Assembly (NCBI RefSeq): GCF_042685645.1
Contig: NZ_JBHUNX010000001.1
Location: forward strand, 310,001 to 374,000
Length of the DNA stretch: 64,000 nt
Direction of reading: 5' to 3'
Origin: Salininema proteolyticum
GTDB taxonomy: Bacteria > Actinomycetota > Actinomycetes > Mycobacteriales > Micromonosporaceae
The notes beneath the pieces are model-generated. The model saw only the letters and a list, made by a program, of their open reading frames with translations. It did no database searches and was not told the DNA's origin. Each line of letters opens with the position of its first letter. The stretch's first letter is position 1. The position numbers and the translations under genes were made by a program. This document shows, piece after piece, positions 48,405 through 56,640 of the stretch.

Positions 48405-49238
48405 ATGAGACTGTTCTGGCAGCTGCTGGCCATCGCGGTGGTCAGCTTCGTCGGCGGCCAAGCCCTGTACGCGGTCGAGGACGAACCCTGGTTGATGCTT
48501 CCCGTCGGCCTGGTAGCCGCCGTCCTGGCCCTCTTCGTCTACCGGTGGGTGGTGCGCCGGACTGAGAGGCGTGCCGTCACCGAACTCGCCTGGGAGGGAG
48601 CGGCCTACAAGACGGGGCTGGGCACCCTGACCGGCACGGCGATGTTCGGGTTCGTCATAGTCAACATCGCTTTCCTCGGTTTCTACCGCGTCGACGGCAT
48701 GGGCGATCCCGGCGGCGCGGCCGGACTCCTGGGATTCATGGCCGCAGCTGCGGTGACCGAGGAACTGCTGTACCGGGGCGTCCTGTTCCGCTTCGTAGAA
48801 GGCTGGGCGGGCACCGGGATCGCGCTGGCGCTCACCGGCATCGTGTTCGGAGCCGTGCACCTCGTCAACCCCGGCGCCTCCGTGGTCGGCGCGCTCTCGA
48901 TCGCCGTGTCCGCCGGCCTCATGCTGGGCGCCGCCTACGTTGCCACCCGCAACCTGTGGGTGCCCATCGGCATCCACTTCGGCTGGAATTTCGCCGCCGG
49001 GGGCGTGTTCAGCACCGAGGTGTCCGGCAACGGCACACCGCAGGGGCTTCTCGACGCCTCCACGTCCGGCCCCGCCCTGGTCTCCGGAGGAGCCTTCGGC
49101 CCCGAGGCCAGTCTCTACACGCCCCTGGCCGGGCTGATCATCACCGCAGTGCTCCTCTGGATCGCGAAGCGGCGCGGCAATCTGGTTCCCATGCGCCGCA
49201 AGAACCGAGCCGAAGCCGTTGCTACACTGGCGCAGTGA
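48405..49238 (+). CDS. CPBP-family intramembrane metalloprotease (CAAX/Abi type)
   Basis: This 277-residue membrane protein has about seven helices. The conserved motifs are EELLYRGVLFRF (EExxxR, about 123-134), FGAVHL (FxxxH, about 151-156) and IGIHFGWNF (HxxxN/W). They supply the glutamates and histidines of the family. CAAGGAG lies before the ATG at 48405. It overlaps the sensor kinase gene by 4 nt, suggesting a role in or control by the two-component system. Confidence 0.9.
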   Translation: MRLFWQLLAIAVVSFVGGQALYAVEDEPWLMLPVGLVAAVLALFVYRWVVRRTERRAVTELAWEGAAYKTGLGTLTGTAMFGFVIVNIAFLGFYRVDGMGDPGGAAGLLGFMAAAAVTEELLYRGVLFRFVEGWAGTGIALALTGIVFGAVHLVNPGASVVGALSIAVSAGLMLGAAYVATRNLWVPIGIHFGWNFAAGGVFSTEVSGNGTPQGLLDASTSGPALVSGGAFGPEASLYTPLAGLIITAVLLWIAKRRGNLVPMRRKNRAEAVATLAQ

Positions 49239-50392
49239 ACGTCCTCCGGCGGATCTCGGAGCGATGGCGCCGCCTCGACGTCGTCGTCCGGGACCTTCCC
49301 CTCGCCGTCGTCCTCATCGCCGTCTCTTTCTGGCCGGTCTTCGAGGGGAGGGAAACACAGCTCGGCGATCTCCCGCAGCGTCCGTTCGACGCCTACGCCG
49401 CCATCCTGCTCGCGTCGCTGTGCCTCCCGCTGGCCGCGCGCCGCCGCCTGCCGGCCACGAGTCTGGCCGTCATCGCCGCCGCCTTCTCCGTCTCCGTCCT
49501 GACCGGATACCACTTCGTCGCCGGCAGCGCGCTACCGTTCGCCCTGCTGAGCGCCGGCATCCACCTCGATCGGCACCGGCGTGCCGCCGCGGCCGTCCTC
49601 ACCACCGCCTACATCGCGCTGGCCGTGGCGCTGAACCGATTGGACTCCCCGGAGACGATATCGGCCTACATCGCCTTCTACCTGATGTTGGCGGCCGTTT
49701 GGGCGATCGGATCGTGGGTGCGCTCCTCCCGCGCCGCTGAGGCCGCCCAGCGCCGGCGCGTCGCCGAGACCACTCGCGCCGCCGAACGCGCACGCATCGC
49801 CCGCGAGCTCCACGACGTCGTCACCCACCATGTGACCGCCATGGTCGTCCAGACGGAAGCCGCCCGATATCTCACCGGCGCACCGGACAGGCTCGATCGA
49901 ACTCTCTCCGACGTGACCGATACCGGGAGGCGTGCGATCGGGGACTTGCGGCACCTGCTCGACCTGCTGGACCCCGACCACGATCAAGGCCCGGACCGGA
50001 CCTCCGCTCTCGGCCGCCTCTCCACCCTCGTCGAACAGGCCCGCCGAGCCGGGCAGCCGATCGAGTTCACCGAGGAAGGCACTTCGGCGGCCGCCGCCGG
50101 CAGCGCCGATTTCGTGGCCTACCGGACCGTCCAAGAGGCTCTGACCAACGCGCTCAAATACGCTCACGGCAGTCCCACGTCGGTTCGCGTCCACCACGGC
50201 GCGAACGCGATCACGGTGGAAGTCGGCACCGGACGGCCCGAGTCGCCGACCGAGGCCGGAAACGGAAGCGGACGCGGGCTCGCCGGGCTACGCGAACGGG
50301 TCGACGTCCTCGGCGGCGAGTTCGGCGCCGGACCCCGCCCCGACGGCGGTTTCGGCGTGCGAGCGCGAATCCCCACCGGGAGCCGGACATGA
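49235..50392 (+). CDS. NarL-type sensor histidine kinase
   Basis: This 385-residue kinase has four or more N-terminal helices (about 20-170) in place of a large sensor domain. The HisKA_3 dimerisation motif is RARIARELHDVVTHHVTAMVV, with phospho-His in ELHDVV (about 194). The HATPase region keeps the N box (VQEALTNALKYAH) and GSGRGLAGLRERV. GTG at 49235 overlaps the protease stop. It forms an operon with its response regulator. The short membrane sensor suggests envelope sensing. Confidence 0.93.
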   Translation: MNVLRRISERWRRLDVVVRDLPLAVVLIAVSFWPVFEGRETQLGDLPQRPFDAYAAILLASLCLPLAARRRLPATSLAVIAAAFSVSVLTGYHFVAGSALPFALLSAGIHLDRHRRAAAAVLTTAYIALAVALNRLDSPETISAYIAFYLMLAAVWAIGSWVRSSRAAEAAQRRRVAETTRAAERARIARELHDVVTHHVTAMVVQTEAARYLTGAPDRLDRTLSDVTDTGRRAIGDLRHLLDLLDPDHDQGPDRTSALGRLSTLVEQARRAGQPIEFTEEGTSAAAAGSADFVAYRTVQEALTNALKYAHGSPTSVRVHHGANAITVEVGTGRPESPTEAGNGSGRGLAGLRERVDVLGGEFGAGPRPDGGFGVRARIPTGSRT

Positions 50393-51045
50393 CCGGACCG
50401 ACCCGAGTCCTGGTGTGCGATGACCAGATCCTCGTCCGCACCGGACTGACCACGATCATCGACGCCCAGTCCGACATGGCCGTCGTGGGCGAATGCGGTG
50501 ACGGCCGGGCCGCGGTGGATCTGGCGCACCGGCTGCGGCCCGACGTGGTCGTCATGGACGTGCGCATGCCGGTCCTCGACGGGATCGACGCCACTCGGGA
50601 GCTCGCCGGGGCGGGCGTGCCCGACCCGGTCAAGGTCCTGGTGGTGACCACGTTCAATCTGGACGAGTACGTCTACGAGGCCCTTCGCGCCGGGGCCAGC
50701 GGGTTCCTGCTCAAGGACGCCCCGCCGAACCGGCTCTTGCAGGGCGTTCGCACCGTCGCCTCCGGCACCGCGCTGCTCGCCCCGGAGGTGACCCGGCAAC
50801 TGGTCGGCAAGTACGCCTCTCGCATCCGCCCCGCCGAGGCCGAACGGGACGTCCCGTTGACGCCCAGGGAACTGGAAGTCCTCCGGCTCATCGCCGAGGG
50901 GCTGTCCAATTCCGAGATCGCCGGGGCTCTCGTCATCAGCCCCGAGACGGTCAAGACGTTCGTGTCCCGCATCCTCGCCAAGCTCTCGCTCCGCGATCGA
51001 GTCCAGGCGGTCGTCTACGCCTACCGCAACGGGATCGTGGCCTGA
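50389..51045 (+). CDS. NarL/FixJ-family response regulator
   Basis: In this 218-residue protein the receiver has acidic pocket VLVCDDQ, phospho-Asp in VVVMDVRMPVLDG (about 54), Thr in LVVTTF and Lys in LLKDAP. The LuxR HTH (about 150-210) contains LTPRELEVLRLIAEGLSNSEIAGAL. ATG at 50389 overlaps the kinase stop. Confidence 0.95.
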   Translation: MTGPTRVLVCDDQILVRTGLTTIIDAQSDMAVVGECGDGRAAVDLAHRLRPDVVVMDVRMPVLDGIDATRELAGAGVPDPVKVLVVTTFNLDEYVYEALRAGASGFLLKDAPPNRLLQGVRTVASGTALLAPEVTRQLVGKYASRIRPAEAERDVPLTPRELEVLRLIAEGLSNSEIAGALVISPETVKTFVSRILAKLSLRDRVQAVVYAYRNGIVA

Positions 51046-51248
51046 GGGTTCAGTCTCGCGAACGTGCCCGAGGTTCGGCCGGAGTGTCGTTTCGCGGCGG
51101 GGGCGCGACCGTTGGGGAGGCGGGGCGTGGTCGGCCGACTCGTCTTTCTGCGTCGAGCGTTCTTCGGCAGGGGCGGTATTCCCGGCCCGGCAAGGGATCG
51201 TCTGCCGAGCCGGTCCGGCGTCCTTCTCGTTCCCACAGGCCCGCTTCT

Positions 51249-51350
51249 GGATTCAACATATCCACATACTTTCCACAACGGTCGCGGCTCACCATGTCCC
51301 GGTGAGCGAATTTCGGAGGACCCTCATCTCTCCGGCTCGGGCGGCGGCCC
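51249..51350 (+). pseudogene. Relic of a duplicated promoter plus signal-peptide start
   Basis: The 15-mer GGATTCAACATATCC at 51249 is identical to 53605-53619. Exactly 53 nt later in both places a start codon opens a similar peptide: GTG, SEFRRTLIS here and ATG, NKFRKTLIS at 53658. The similarity fades after about 17 codons: no hydrophobic signal core follows here, and the frame does not join the M23 peptidase gene in phase. It therefore looks like a truncated duplicate of the small secreted-protein gene. Confidence 0.6.
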
Positions 51351-51559
51351 AATGTCCGCCCTGCGGTCCGGAGACGGTCCGCCGGAATGCCGGCCCTGCT
51401 CTTTCGGGCAAAGGCCGTAGCTCACCTCCACAACGATCACGGAACCCGTCGCCCGCGACGGGGAGGAGGCGCAGCAGAGTCGACGATCGAACCGACGGGC
51501 CGTCGGCCCGGATCGGTGCTGTAGGTCCCCGCGTTCCGAATTTTCTACTAGGAGAAGTC

Positions 51560-52477
51560 ATGAGTTGGATCAAAACGAAGCGACCGCGAGTGCTCGCGGT
51601 GATCGTGGCGGCCTTGGTGGGCACCATGGTCGGTCTGTCCGCGATCACGCCGGCACAGGCCGCGACGGCGCGCAACGGAATCTGCGAGACGGGCGAGTTC
51701 TGTCTCTACTACAACAGCGACCAACAGGGGTCGGTGAGCGACTTCAAAGGGTCGATTCCCACCTACGGCACCGGTAGTACCTGCTACGAGTACAAGGGAT
51801 CCGGAGCCGGCAAGGGCCAGTGCGTCAAGAACAACGCCGCCTCGGCCAAGAACCTGACGGGCAAGTACGTCACGGTCTTCTACAAGAGCAACTACGCGGG
51901 CACGATCGACAACTTCAGCCCGGGCTCGGCGGCGAACCTCCGCGCTTACCTGAAGAACGACAACGCCGGCCACCGCGTAGGCGTGAGCGGCAGCGCGAGC
52001 GCCAACCTGGAATACGGTCTGTACCACTCGTCGTCGGCACGCGTCAACGCCTACTACGACGGCTACGTCAACACCCCGGGACGTCACGAGGGCATCGACA
52101 TCGCCAAGAGCATCGGCAGCCCGGTGTACTCGCTGACCTCCGGAAAGGTGATCCGCAAGACCGAGGGCTCGAGGGGCTCCGGCGGCCTGTCCACCCTGGC
52201 GATTTACAACTCGAGCCTCAACAAGACCGTCGTCTACCTGCACCTGGACCCGTACAACGGGCTCAGTGTCGGCTCCACCGTCTCCAAGGGCTCCAAGATC
52301 GGGTACGAGGACTGGCGCGGTGTGAGCAAGTCCGGCGCCGCTCACACGCACTTCGAGATGCGTCCCGGCTACCAGACCGGCGCGGCCAAGAGCGTCAACG
52401 ACTACACCCTGTCCAACCCGATTCCGACCGGCTTCTGGGCGGCCCGCGGTTACAACGCCTGCTGCCGATACAGCTAG
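51560..52477 (+). CDS. Secreted M23 peptidase with N-terminal I36-type domain
   Basis: The 305 residues start with a Sec signal peptide ending near AQAA (about 35). A domain with ICETGEFCLYYNSDQQGS and KYVTVFYKSNYAGTIDNF (about 40-145) resembles the peptidase-inhibitor I36 / beta-gamma-crystallin fold. The M23 domain (about 165-300) has zinc ligands in HEGIDIA, then VYLHLD and AHTHFEM. It probably cuts peptidoglycan cross-links. RBS AGGAG lies at 51550. Upstream gap 51046-51559 holds only the duplicated gene-start relic. Confidence 0.9.
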   Translation: MSWIKTKRPRVLAVIVAALVGTMVGLSAITPAQAATARNGICETGEFCLYYNSDQQGSVSDFKGSIPTYGTGSTCYEYKGSGAGKGQCVKNNAASAKNLTGKYVTVFYKSNYAGTIDNFSPGSAANLRAYLKNDNAGHRVGVSGSASANLEYGLYHSSSARVNAYYDGYVNTPGRHEGIDIAKSIGSPVYSLTSGKVIRKTEGSRGSGGLSTLAIYNSSLNKTVVYLHLDPYNGLSVGSTVSKGSKIGYEDWRGVSKSGAAHTHFEMRPGYQTGAAKSVNDYTLSNPIPTGFWAARGYNACCRYS

Positions 52478-52500
52478 TTCCCGACCAGTACCCGGACGGT

Positions 52501-52529
52501 CCGCACCGCTTGAACCGCGAGCGGTGCGG
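52501..52529 (+). terminator. Terminator of the M23 peptidase gene
   Basis: CCGCACCGCT and AGCGGTGCGG (52520-52529) form a perfect 10-bp stem with a 9-nt loop, 23 nt after the stop. Confidence 0.75.
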
Positions 52530-52585
52530 GCCGCTCCTGTGCTGGGAGCGGAAGACGATTCGCACGATTCACGAGGAGGCAGATC

Positions 52586-53449
52586 ATGAACGATCAGAAG
52601 AGGCCGGCGATCTCCCGCCGCCGACTGCTCACCGCGGGCCTGACCGTCGCCGGAGCGGCGGCAGCGTCCCCACTGTTCTCGGCGGCGGCGAGCGCGCGGC
52701 CGACGGTCGACATGGAGTTGGTCATAGTGGCGGCCCAGGTCGATCCGCCCAAGTCCGGGCAGGGAACGACCCTGGACGCCGGACCGCATGTCGAGTCGGT
52801 GGAGGCCGGCCTGGCCTCCAAGGGCCACCTCAATAACGCCTATGTGGACGGACACTATGGTTCGTCGACCGTCTCGGCCTATTCCGCGTGGCAGAGGGCC
52901 CTGGGTTACAGCGGGATCGACGCCAACGGACTGCCGGGGCCCACGTCGCTGGCCAGGCTCGGCCAGGACACGGGTTTCTCCGTCGGCCGCATAGTCTCCA
53001 TCGGTTCCCGCTGGGACTCCTACAGCGGCGAACGGGTGAACACGCGGACCAAGGACATGCTGGCCGCGGCCGATGCCAAGCTGTCGTGGGGCCTCCGGTT
53101 GACGCAGGGCTCCTACACCTCGGAGGACCCGACTTCGGCGGGAACGCACGACGGTGGCGGCGCGGTCGACCTCAGCGTCACCGGACTGACCGAGTCTCAG
53201 CGGTGGCGGACGGTGAAGGCGCTGCGCGAGGTCGGTTTCGCGGCCTGGCTGCGCACTCCGTCCCAGGGGAACTGGCCGTACCACGTCCACGCGGTGGCGG
53301 TGGCGGACACCGATCTGTCGCGTGTGGCCCAGCCGCAGGTGCACGACTACTTCTTCGGTAAGAACGGCCTGGCGAGCCACGCGGCCGACAACACTCCCTC
53401 TGCCTACCGGGTGCCCTTCACCTGGTGGGAGAGGTACAGCCGCGGCTGA
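52586..53449 (+). CDS. Tat-exported peptidoglycan-binding M15-type peptidase
   Basis: In this 287-residue protein the Tat signal SRRRLLTAG runs to about residue 36. A PG_binding_1-like region (about 65-130, VESVEAGLASKG...AYSAWQRALGYSG) is followed by a VanY/M15-like catalytic domain with THDGGGAVDLS (His and Asp ligands) and WPYHVHAVAV (final His). Likely a D,D- or L,D-carboxypeptidase on peptidoglycan stems. GAGGAG lies before the ATG. Follows another secreted wall hydrolase. Confidence 0.85.
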   Translation: MNDQKRPAISRRRLLTAGLTVAGAAAASPLFSAAASARPTVDMELVIVAAQVDPPKSGQGTTLDAGPHVESVEAGLASKGHLNNAYVDGHYGSSTVSAYSAWQRALGYSGIDANGLPGPTSLARLGQDTGFSVGRIVSIGSRWDSYSGERVNTRTKDMLAAADAKLSWGLRLTQGSYTSEDPTSAGTHDGGGAVDLSVTGLTESQRWRTVKALREVGFAAWLRTPSQGNWPYHVHAVAVADTDLSRVAQPQVHDYFFGKNGLASHAADNTPSAYRVPFTWWERYSRG

Positions 53450-53473
53450 GGGCCGCACCTGTCCCGGCGATGT

Positions 53474-53513
53474 CCGCGGTCCCGGCGGCGCTTGTGCGCG
53501 GTCGGGACCGCGG
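53474..53513 (+). terminator. Terminator of the M15-type peptidase gene
   Basis: CCGCGGTCCCG (53474-53484) and CGGGACCGCGG (53503-53513) are exact complements, followed by TCCTTTC. Confidence 0.85.
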
Positions 53514-53604
53514 TCCTTTCTCCAGAAGGAGGGGGGTCGTTCGCCCGCTGGACGGGAGGTGCCGCCGTCGGGCGCCGTTGCCGTTCCCCTCCTGGAAGTC
53601 GGGG

Positions 53605-53657
53605 GGATTCAACATATCCGCAGTGGATACACAACTCCGCCGGTCCATGATGTCGAC
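53605..53657 (+). promoter_or_regulatory. Upstream region shared with the 51.25-kb relic
   Basis: The 53 nt before the small secreted-protein gene start with GGATTCAACATATCC and align without gaps to 51249-51301. The conserved block probably contains promoter or activator sequence. Confidence 0.55.
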
Positions 53658-54110
53658 ATGAACAAATTTCGCAAAACACTGATCTCTCTGGCCGGCGTCG
53701 CGGGGCTCGCTCTGGCGGCAGTACCGGCCTCCTCGCAGGCCGCCGCCGCGAACGCGAACCCGTGCGGCAGCTCGTTCGTGGAGGTCGCCTCGGAGTCCAA
53801 GAGCGCCAACGGCCTCACCGCGACGCTGAAGGTCTACTGGTCCGACGCCTACAACCAGAACTGCTCCGTCTTCTACAAGACCAACGACAACGACTCCATG
53901 AGCCCCATGGGGACCCTGATCCGCCCCACCGGCGGAACGGTCGCCGATCCGGGAGGCAAGGACAGCGGCTGGTTCTACAGCTACGCCGGGCCCGCCTACA
54001 CGGACAAGAACATCAACATGGACGGCAAGTGCGTCGACGCCCACGGGTCGATCTTCGGCCACGACGAGCCCATGCTCGAGATCTACATGCCGAAGGTCGC
54101 CTGCGGCTAG
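53658..54110 (+). CDS. Small secreted protein of unknown function
   Basis: This 150-residue protein has a Sec signal peptide (MNKFRKTLIS and a hydrophobic core, cleaved near SQAAAA, about 28-30). The mature 120 residues contain four Cys (PCGSS, QNCSV, GKCVD, VACG), likely two disulfides, and are rich in Tyr/Asp/Ser. No family is recognised. The DUF2690-like small exported proteins of actinomycetes are similar in style (CysXX spacing, aromatic strands). Monocistronic. Confidence 0.8.
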   Translation: MNKFRKTLISLAGVAGLALAAVPASSQAAAANANPCGSSFVEVASESKSANGLTATLKVYWSDAYNQNCSVFYKTNDNDSMSPMGTLIRPTGGTVADPGGKDSGWFYSYAGPAYTDKNINMDGKCVDAHGSIFGHDEPMLEIYMPKVACG

Positions 54111-54533
54111 CGCTCGCCCCGGTGGCCCATAGGCCCATCGCGTCGATCGTGAACCGCCGTCGGATCAGGAGGTCATGGCGCCTGGTCCGGCGGCGGCCCT
54201 CGACGAAAGGCCTCGTCCCGGCGTTCGGCCGAGTCCAGGCCGGACACGCCGAATCGCCTCCCCGATCGGCCGGGGATCCGCGGATCGGGCCGTCGCCCCG
54301 GCACTGGTCGAGAGGGGGAGACCGGGGTCTCCTTTTCGACCGGATCATCAGGGGAGCAGCGGTACGGGGACCGGGGGAGAAGGACGAAAACGCCCGACGG
54401 GGTGGTGGCGGTGTGGCGTTTCCCGATTCTCGGGGTAGGATGAGTAGTCGGCTCCGTGGCGGTCGGAGCGGCGTATCGATGGGGTCTGTATTCGAAGACC
54501 TCGATTTTTTTACCGCCCAACAAGGAGAAAAGT
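54111..54533. other. Gene-free region upstream of the cold-shock gene
   Basis: No gene is supported. A long imperfect hairpin (outer arms GGTCGA 54306-54311 and TCGACC 54336-54341, inner GGAGA/TCTCC, then CTTTT inside) could end upstream transcription. The last 60-80 nt before the gene form a leader with TTTTTT and AAGGAG, as usual for cold-shock genes with long 5' leaders. Confidence 0.5.
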
Positions 54534-54737
54534 ATGGCCACTGGCACCGTTAAATGGTTCAACGGCAACAAGGGCTTCGGCTTCATCGCTCAGGACGGAG
54601 GAGGCGACGACGTGTTCGCTCACGTCTCCAACGTCGCCGACCAGTCGGTTCGGGAGCTGGAAGAGGGCCAGGCGGTCGAGTTCGATGTCACCCGGGGCCC
54701 CAAGGGCGCCCAGGCTGAGAACATCGTTGTTATCTAA
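54534..54737 (+). CDS. Cold-shock protein (CspA family)
   Basis: This 67-residue single OB-fold protein carries RNP1 KGFGFI (about 15-20) and RNP2 VFAHV (about 29-33). It binds single-stranded RNA/DNA and melts RNA structure. AAGGAG precedes the ATG. It starts MATGTVKWFN as in most actinobacterial CspA proteins. Confidence 0.97.
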   Translation: MATGTVKWFNGNKGFGFIAQDGGGDDVFAHVSNVADQSVRELEEGQAVEFDVTRGPKGAQAENIVVI

Positions 54738-54750
54738 GCTTCAGGCTTCG

Positions 54751-54790
54751 AGCCTGTCCGCGGCGGTTGACGCCCCGGGCAGGCTTTTCT
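54751..54790 (+). terminator. Terminator of the cold-shock gene
   Basis: AGCCTGTCCG (54751-54760) pairs with CGGGCAGGCT (54776-54785) with one G-U pair, then TTTTCT. A second small hairpin, CAGGCT/AGCCTG (54742-54756), overlaps the left arm and could compete with it. Confidence 0.8.
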
Positions 54791-54981
54791 CGTATCCGGG
54801 CGGCGTTCCCGGCGAGAGGGCCGTGGCGGTCGTCGAGCTAGGGGGCGCGGTCGGGCCCGAGGGTCCCGGTCGGCCGTTGGGATCGGGGCGGCGGTCAGGC
54901 GTGGTGGGGCCGGCGGAGACATAGAAGGATATTCTAGAAGTCCTTCTCTCCCCGCGACGCCGAGCCGGAAGGGACCACACC

Positions 54982-56148
54982 GTGATCGAGGGCCCCTACG
55001 CCTACCGGACCATTGACATCTGCCGCTTCCGGCCGCACGAGCCGCGCCGAGAGCACCCGCTCCCCGACGATCCGGACGAGGTAGTCCGCCGGTACCGAAC
55101 GTACACCGGAGGCGACCTGTGGAAGCTGCGAAACCGAGTCCGTGACGGGGGCCTGCCCGCCGGCCTCCACGTGGCGGCATTGCGAGCGCCCGTGGACACT
55201 CTGTGGCTCTTGGCCTTCGACCTCTGGCTGTCCCCGGATCCCGCTCCACCCGGTTTCGGGCAGGCACTGTGGGAACGGTTCCGGTTCGGCGACCCCGTAT
55301 ACCTCGAGTACTCCGACATCGTCGGCACGCTCGAGTCTCAGCGGGAACGCCGGTACCTGACCGGACGGAAGGGGTTCCGGTTCCCCGGCGAGGACGTCTA
55401 CGAGGGCCTGTTCTCCCCGGACGACGGCTACCGCGAAGCCGCGGAGGACGTCGCCGCCGTCTTCTACCCGGAATCGGAGGGGGATCTGGAGCTCTGGTTC
55501 CACCGCAGGGTGAGCTACTCGAACGGGATGTGGGACGAGCTTGAGGAGACGGGCGTCCTGCTCTCCAGGCGAGCCCCCTGGGGCCTCGAGCCGGAGACGA
55601 GGCTCTGCCTCGACGCCTGGGGCATCGGCGAGGGCGGCGATTTCCGGTCGCTTCCGAACGCCCGGGAACTCCTCCTCGAGCGCTACCGCTCGGCGAACGG
55701 GACCGACCGGCTCACGCTGCGGGCCTACGCGGCGCGCAGCGGCCAGTGGGACCTGCTGCCCGCCCTTCGGCGGGACACGATGGCCACCGGACCGGTCGGC
55801 GACCTCCAGGTCGGGCTGGAGGACCGCCTGTTTGAAGGGCGCACCGGCGCTGTCCGTTCGATCATCCTGGCCCACAGCTTGAACCGTCTCCTGGTGTTCG
55901 CGCCCGGGCCGGGTCTCCCGCCGGACGGTAGCGCGGCAGTGGACATCCTGCGGACGCCGCTGCAGTCATTCGCCGCGCGGATCCACCGGAAGTCCGACTC
56001 GCCGACCGAGTACATGGTGGGCACCGTCGTCGGCGACCTCGACGCGGACCGAGTCCAGGAGGCCGTCGACGCGGAGACCGACGAAGTGCTCCAAGGCGTC
56101 TGGCGTTCCGTCGGCCGATTCCTCGAGGACGAGAGGCCGGACGGGTAG
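54982..56148 (+). CDS. Hypothetical protein, 388 residues
   Basis: This soluble protein has no signal peptide or membrane segment. It is rich in Arg/Asp/Trp/Tyr, with segments FGDPVYLEYSDIVGTLE, LELWFHRRVSYSNGMWDEL and RTGAVRSIILAHSLNRLLV. I recognise no domain. GTG at 54982 follows GGAAGGGA. Codon use is normal for the genome, so it is a true gene. It is flanked by AT-richer spacers and is not in an obvious operon. Confidence 0.75.
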   Translation: MIEGPYAYRTIDICRFRPHEPRREHPLPDDPDEVVRRYRTYTGGDLWKLRNRVRDGGLPAGLHVAALRAPVDTLWLLAFDLWLSPDPAPPGFGQALWERFRFGDPVYLEYSDIVGTLESQRERRYLTGRKGFRFPGEDVYEGLFSPDDGYREAAEDVAAVFYPESEGDLELWFHRRVSYSNGMWDELEETGVLLSRRAPWGLEPETRLCLDAWGIGEGGDFRSLPNARELLLERYRSANGTDRLTLRAYAARSGQWDLLPALRRDTMATGPVGDLQVGLEDRLFEGRTGAVRSIILAHSLNRLLVFAPGPGLPPDGSAAVDILRTPLQSFAARIHRKSDSPTEYMVGTVVGDLDADRVQEAVDAETDEVLQGVWRSVGRFLEDERPDG

Positions 56149-56640
56149 GGGCCCGGTGGAATCTGCCGGACCTGGAGCCGGTCGCCATGGCGACCGGCAG
56201 CGTGATCCAGAGGTTCTCCGGGGTGCCGTCGTCGAGGGCTCTGATCCGTTCCCGCGCTTGGCTCTCCATAATCGGCCGCCCTTTCTGGAATGAGGTTCCA
56301 TATGGTGTGCTTCGGCTCGCGTCACGGATTCGGGGCCGGCGATCTCCCTCTAGGGCGCCCGCGAATTACGCGTCCCGCGGATCCGCCCCGTCGAATCGTG
56401 ATGCGCGGCACGGGATAGCCGTTGCGTAACAAGGCTTTTGCATGTGACATAGAACAGTGAGAACATGTCTGCATAACCGATATGCTTCTGTGACGTTCTC
56501 TTCGGTCGTTCGTGACCGTCCGCCCCGACCATTGTCGCCATGACTGGACGAACAACCGGGTGGACGAAGTCGCTTCCCGCTCGCGCGAACGCCGTCGGGA
56601 CGTCCTTCCCGGCCTCTCCGGACCGCCGGGAGGCCGAGCG
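56149..56640. other. 492-nt spacer with an AT-rich core
   Basis: No gene is firmly supported. A minus-strand frame from 56269 (preceded by AAAGGGCGG) starts plausibly with MESQARERIRALDDGTPEN but soon loses coding character, so it may be a gene remnant. The AT-rich part at 56420-56510 probably holds the promoter of the acyltransferase gene. Confidence 0.4.
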
